A stretch of 64,000 nucleotides of DNA from Symbiodinium sp. CCMP2592 (Eukaryota; Sar; Dinophyceae; Suessiales; Symbiodiniaceae), in assembly GCA_905221615.1 (NCBI GenBank), contig CAJNDT010004035.1, positions 558,001 to 622,000 of the forward strand, written 5' to 3'. Numbering within the stretch: position 1 is the first letter of the stretch; every line of letters begins with the position of its first letter. The position numbers and the translations under genes were made by a program. The notes under the pieces are model-generated. The model saw nothing but the letters and a program-made list of their open reading frames with translations. It had not been told where the DNA came from and did no database searches. Positions 63,635-64,000 of this stretch are shown one piece after another.

Positions 63635-64000
63635 ATGCCTCCACACCGTTCTCGCACTCCACCTTCCCGACACCATCGTCTACATGGACGTGATGAACCT
63701 TCTCGACATGATCCCTATTCGTCCCAGCGGAACATGACGACGCAACCTCCCAGGTCGGGGTCCTTCCGGGACAATCGCGCATACAGCCGGACGTCTCCTC
63801 CTCGGTCCCGACGACATCGCAGCCGCACTCCGGTGTCCAACACGCCGGAACATCACCGCCACCGCAACCGTGGCCCTTCGATCAGACAACATCGACATCG
63901 AGATCCTGACGCTGATTCTCCCCCACGACGCCGACTACACTATTCTTCACCACGGCCATCGTCTCGACGACATCCTCTTCCTTCCGCCTCTGACCGACGG
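63635..64000 (+). CDS. Copy 2 of array cistron 4, cut by the window end
   Basis: Same Arg/Ser-rich N-terminus as 49514 onward. The window ends inside it. Confidence 0.55.
   Translation, partial: MPPHRSRTPPSRHHRLHGRDEPSRHDPYSSQRNMTTQPPRSGSFRDNRAYSRTSPPRSRRHRSRTPVSNTPEHHRHRNRGPSIRQHRHRDPDADSPPRRRLHYSSPRPSSRRHPLPSASDRR

Larger units (their letters stand above)
59689..64000 (+). repeat. Second copy of the array start (tandem duplicate of 45549-49879)
   Basis: The offset is 14,140 up to the 19-base difference (45933-45951 present, absent in copy 2) and 14,121 after it. Other differences that I noticed: G45637/T59777, G47462/A61583, G47602/T61723. All cistron starts, motifs and frame changes are the same. 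Confidence 0.95.

Overview
The window is nuclear DNA of a dinoflagellate, probably a Suessiales or Symbiodiniaceae-like alga. Four things point to this. A split gene uses mostly GC (also GA and GT) donors with a G after every AG acceptor. There are many short inverted-repeat elements of the introner kind. Degenerate TTTAGGG/CCCTAAA tracts are everywhere. A motif closely matching the 5' part of the dinoflagellate spliced leader recurs in front of the genes of the right-hand block. There are no bacterial ribosome sites, operons or CRISPR arrays.

Layout. (1) About 1.2-8.7 kb (possibly to 12.4 kb): scattered small exons of an ankyrin-repeat protein, + strand; one of its introns (4622-4694) is exactly one inverted-repeat element. 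(2) 12.5-23.5 kb: no complete gene found; many MITE/introner-like elements, a LINE reverse transcriptase fragment (13101-13730), and CCCTAAA-rich filler. (3) 23,774-44,657: a NOG1 (GTPBP4) nucleolar GTPase gene for 60S ribosome assembly, cut into at least 24 exons of about 30-110 bases, in introns that carry members of at least eight repeat families. (4) 45,121-45,384: a long (GT)n tract. (5) 45.4-59.6 kb: a dense, one-direction array of about eleven intronless-looking cistrons. Nearly every start codon follows, at 23-71 bases, a pyrimidine tract and the 12-mer CCGCAGCCGTTT or a close variant. The largest cistron has a GIY-YIG domain followed by reverse transcriptase motifs, the permuted order of some Penelope-like elements. 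Two neighbouring cistrons are diverged paralogs. Several cistrons change reading frame or carry stops, so at least part of the block is decayed or needs frameshifting/splicing. (6) 59,589-59,688: 100 N. (7) 59,689-64,000: a near-identical second copy of the start of the array (offset 14,140 then 14,121), so the unit is a tandem duplication or a scaffolding/haplotype artefact.

The central observation is (5): a 14-kb unit holding a permuted endonuclease-RT and a set of unfamiliar proteins, each punctuated by a spliced-leader-derived acceptor motif. It could be a multi-ORF retroelement whose transcript is resolved by trans-splicing, or a concatemer of processed copies. Functions other than NOG1, ankyrin, the LINE fragment and the GIY-YIG/RT protein are not recognised. 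Family assignments come from motif reading only; no database search was run.
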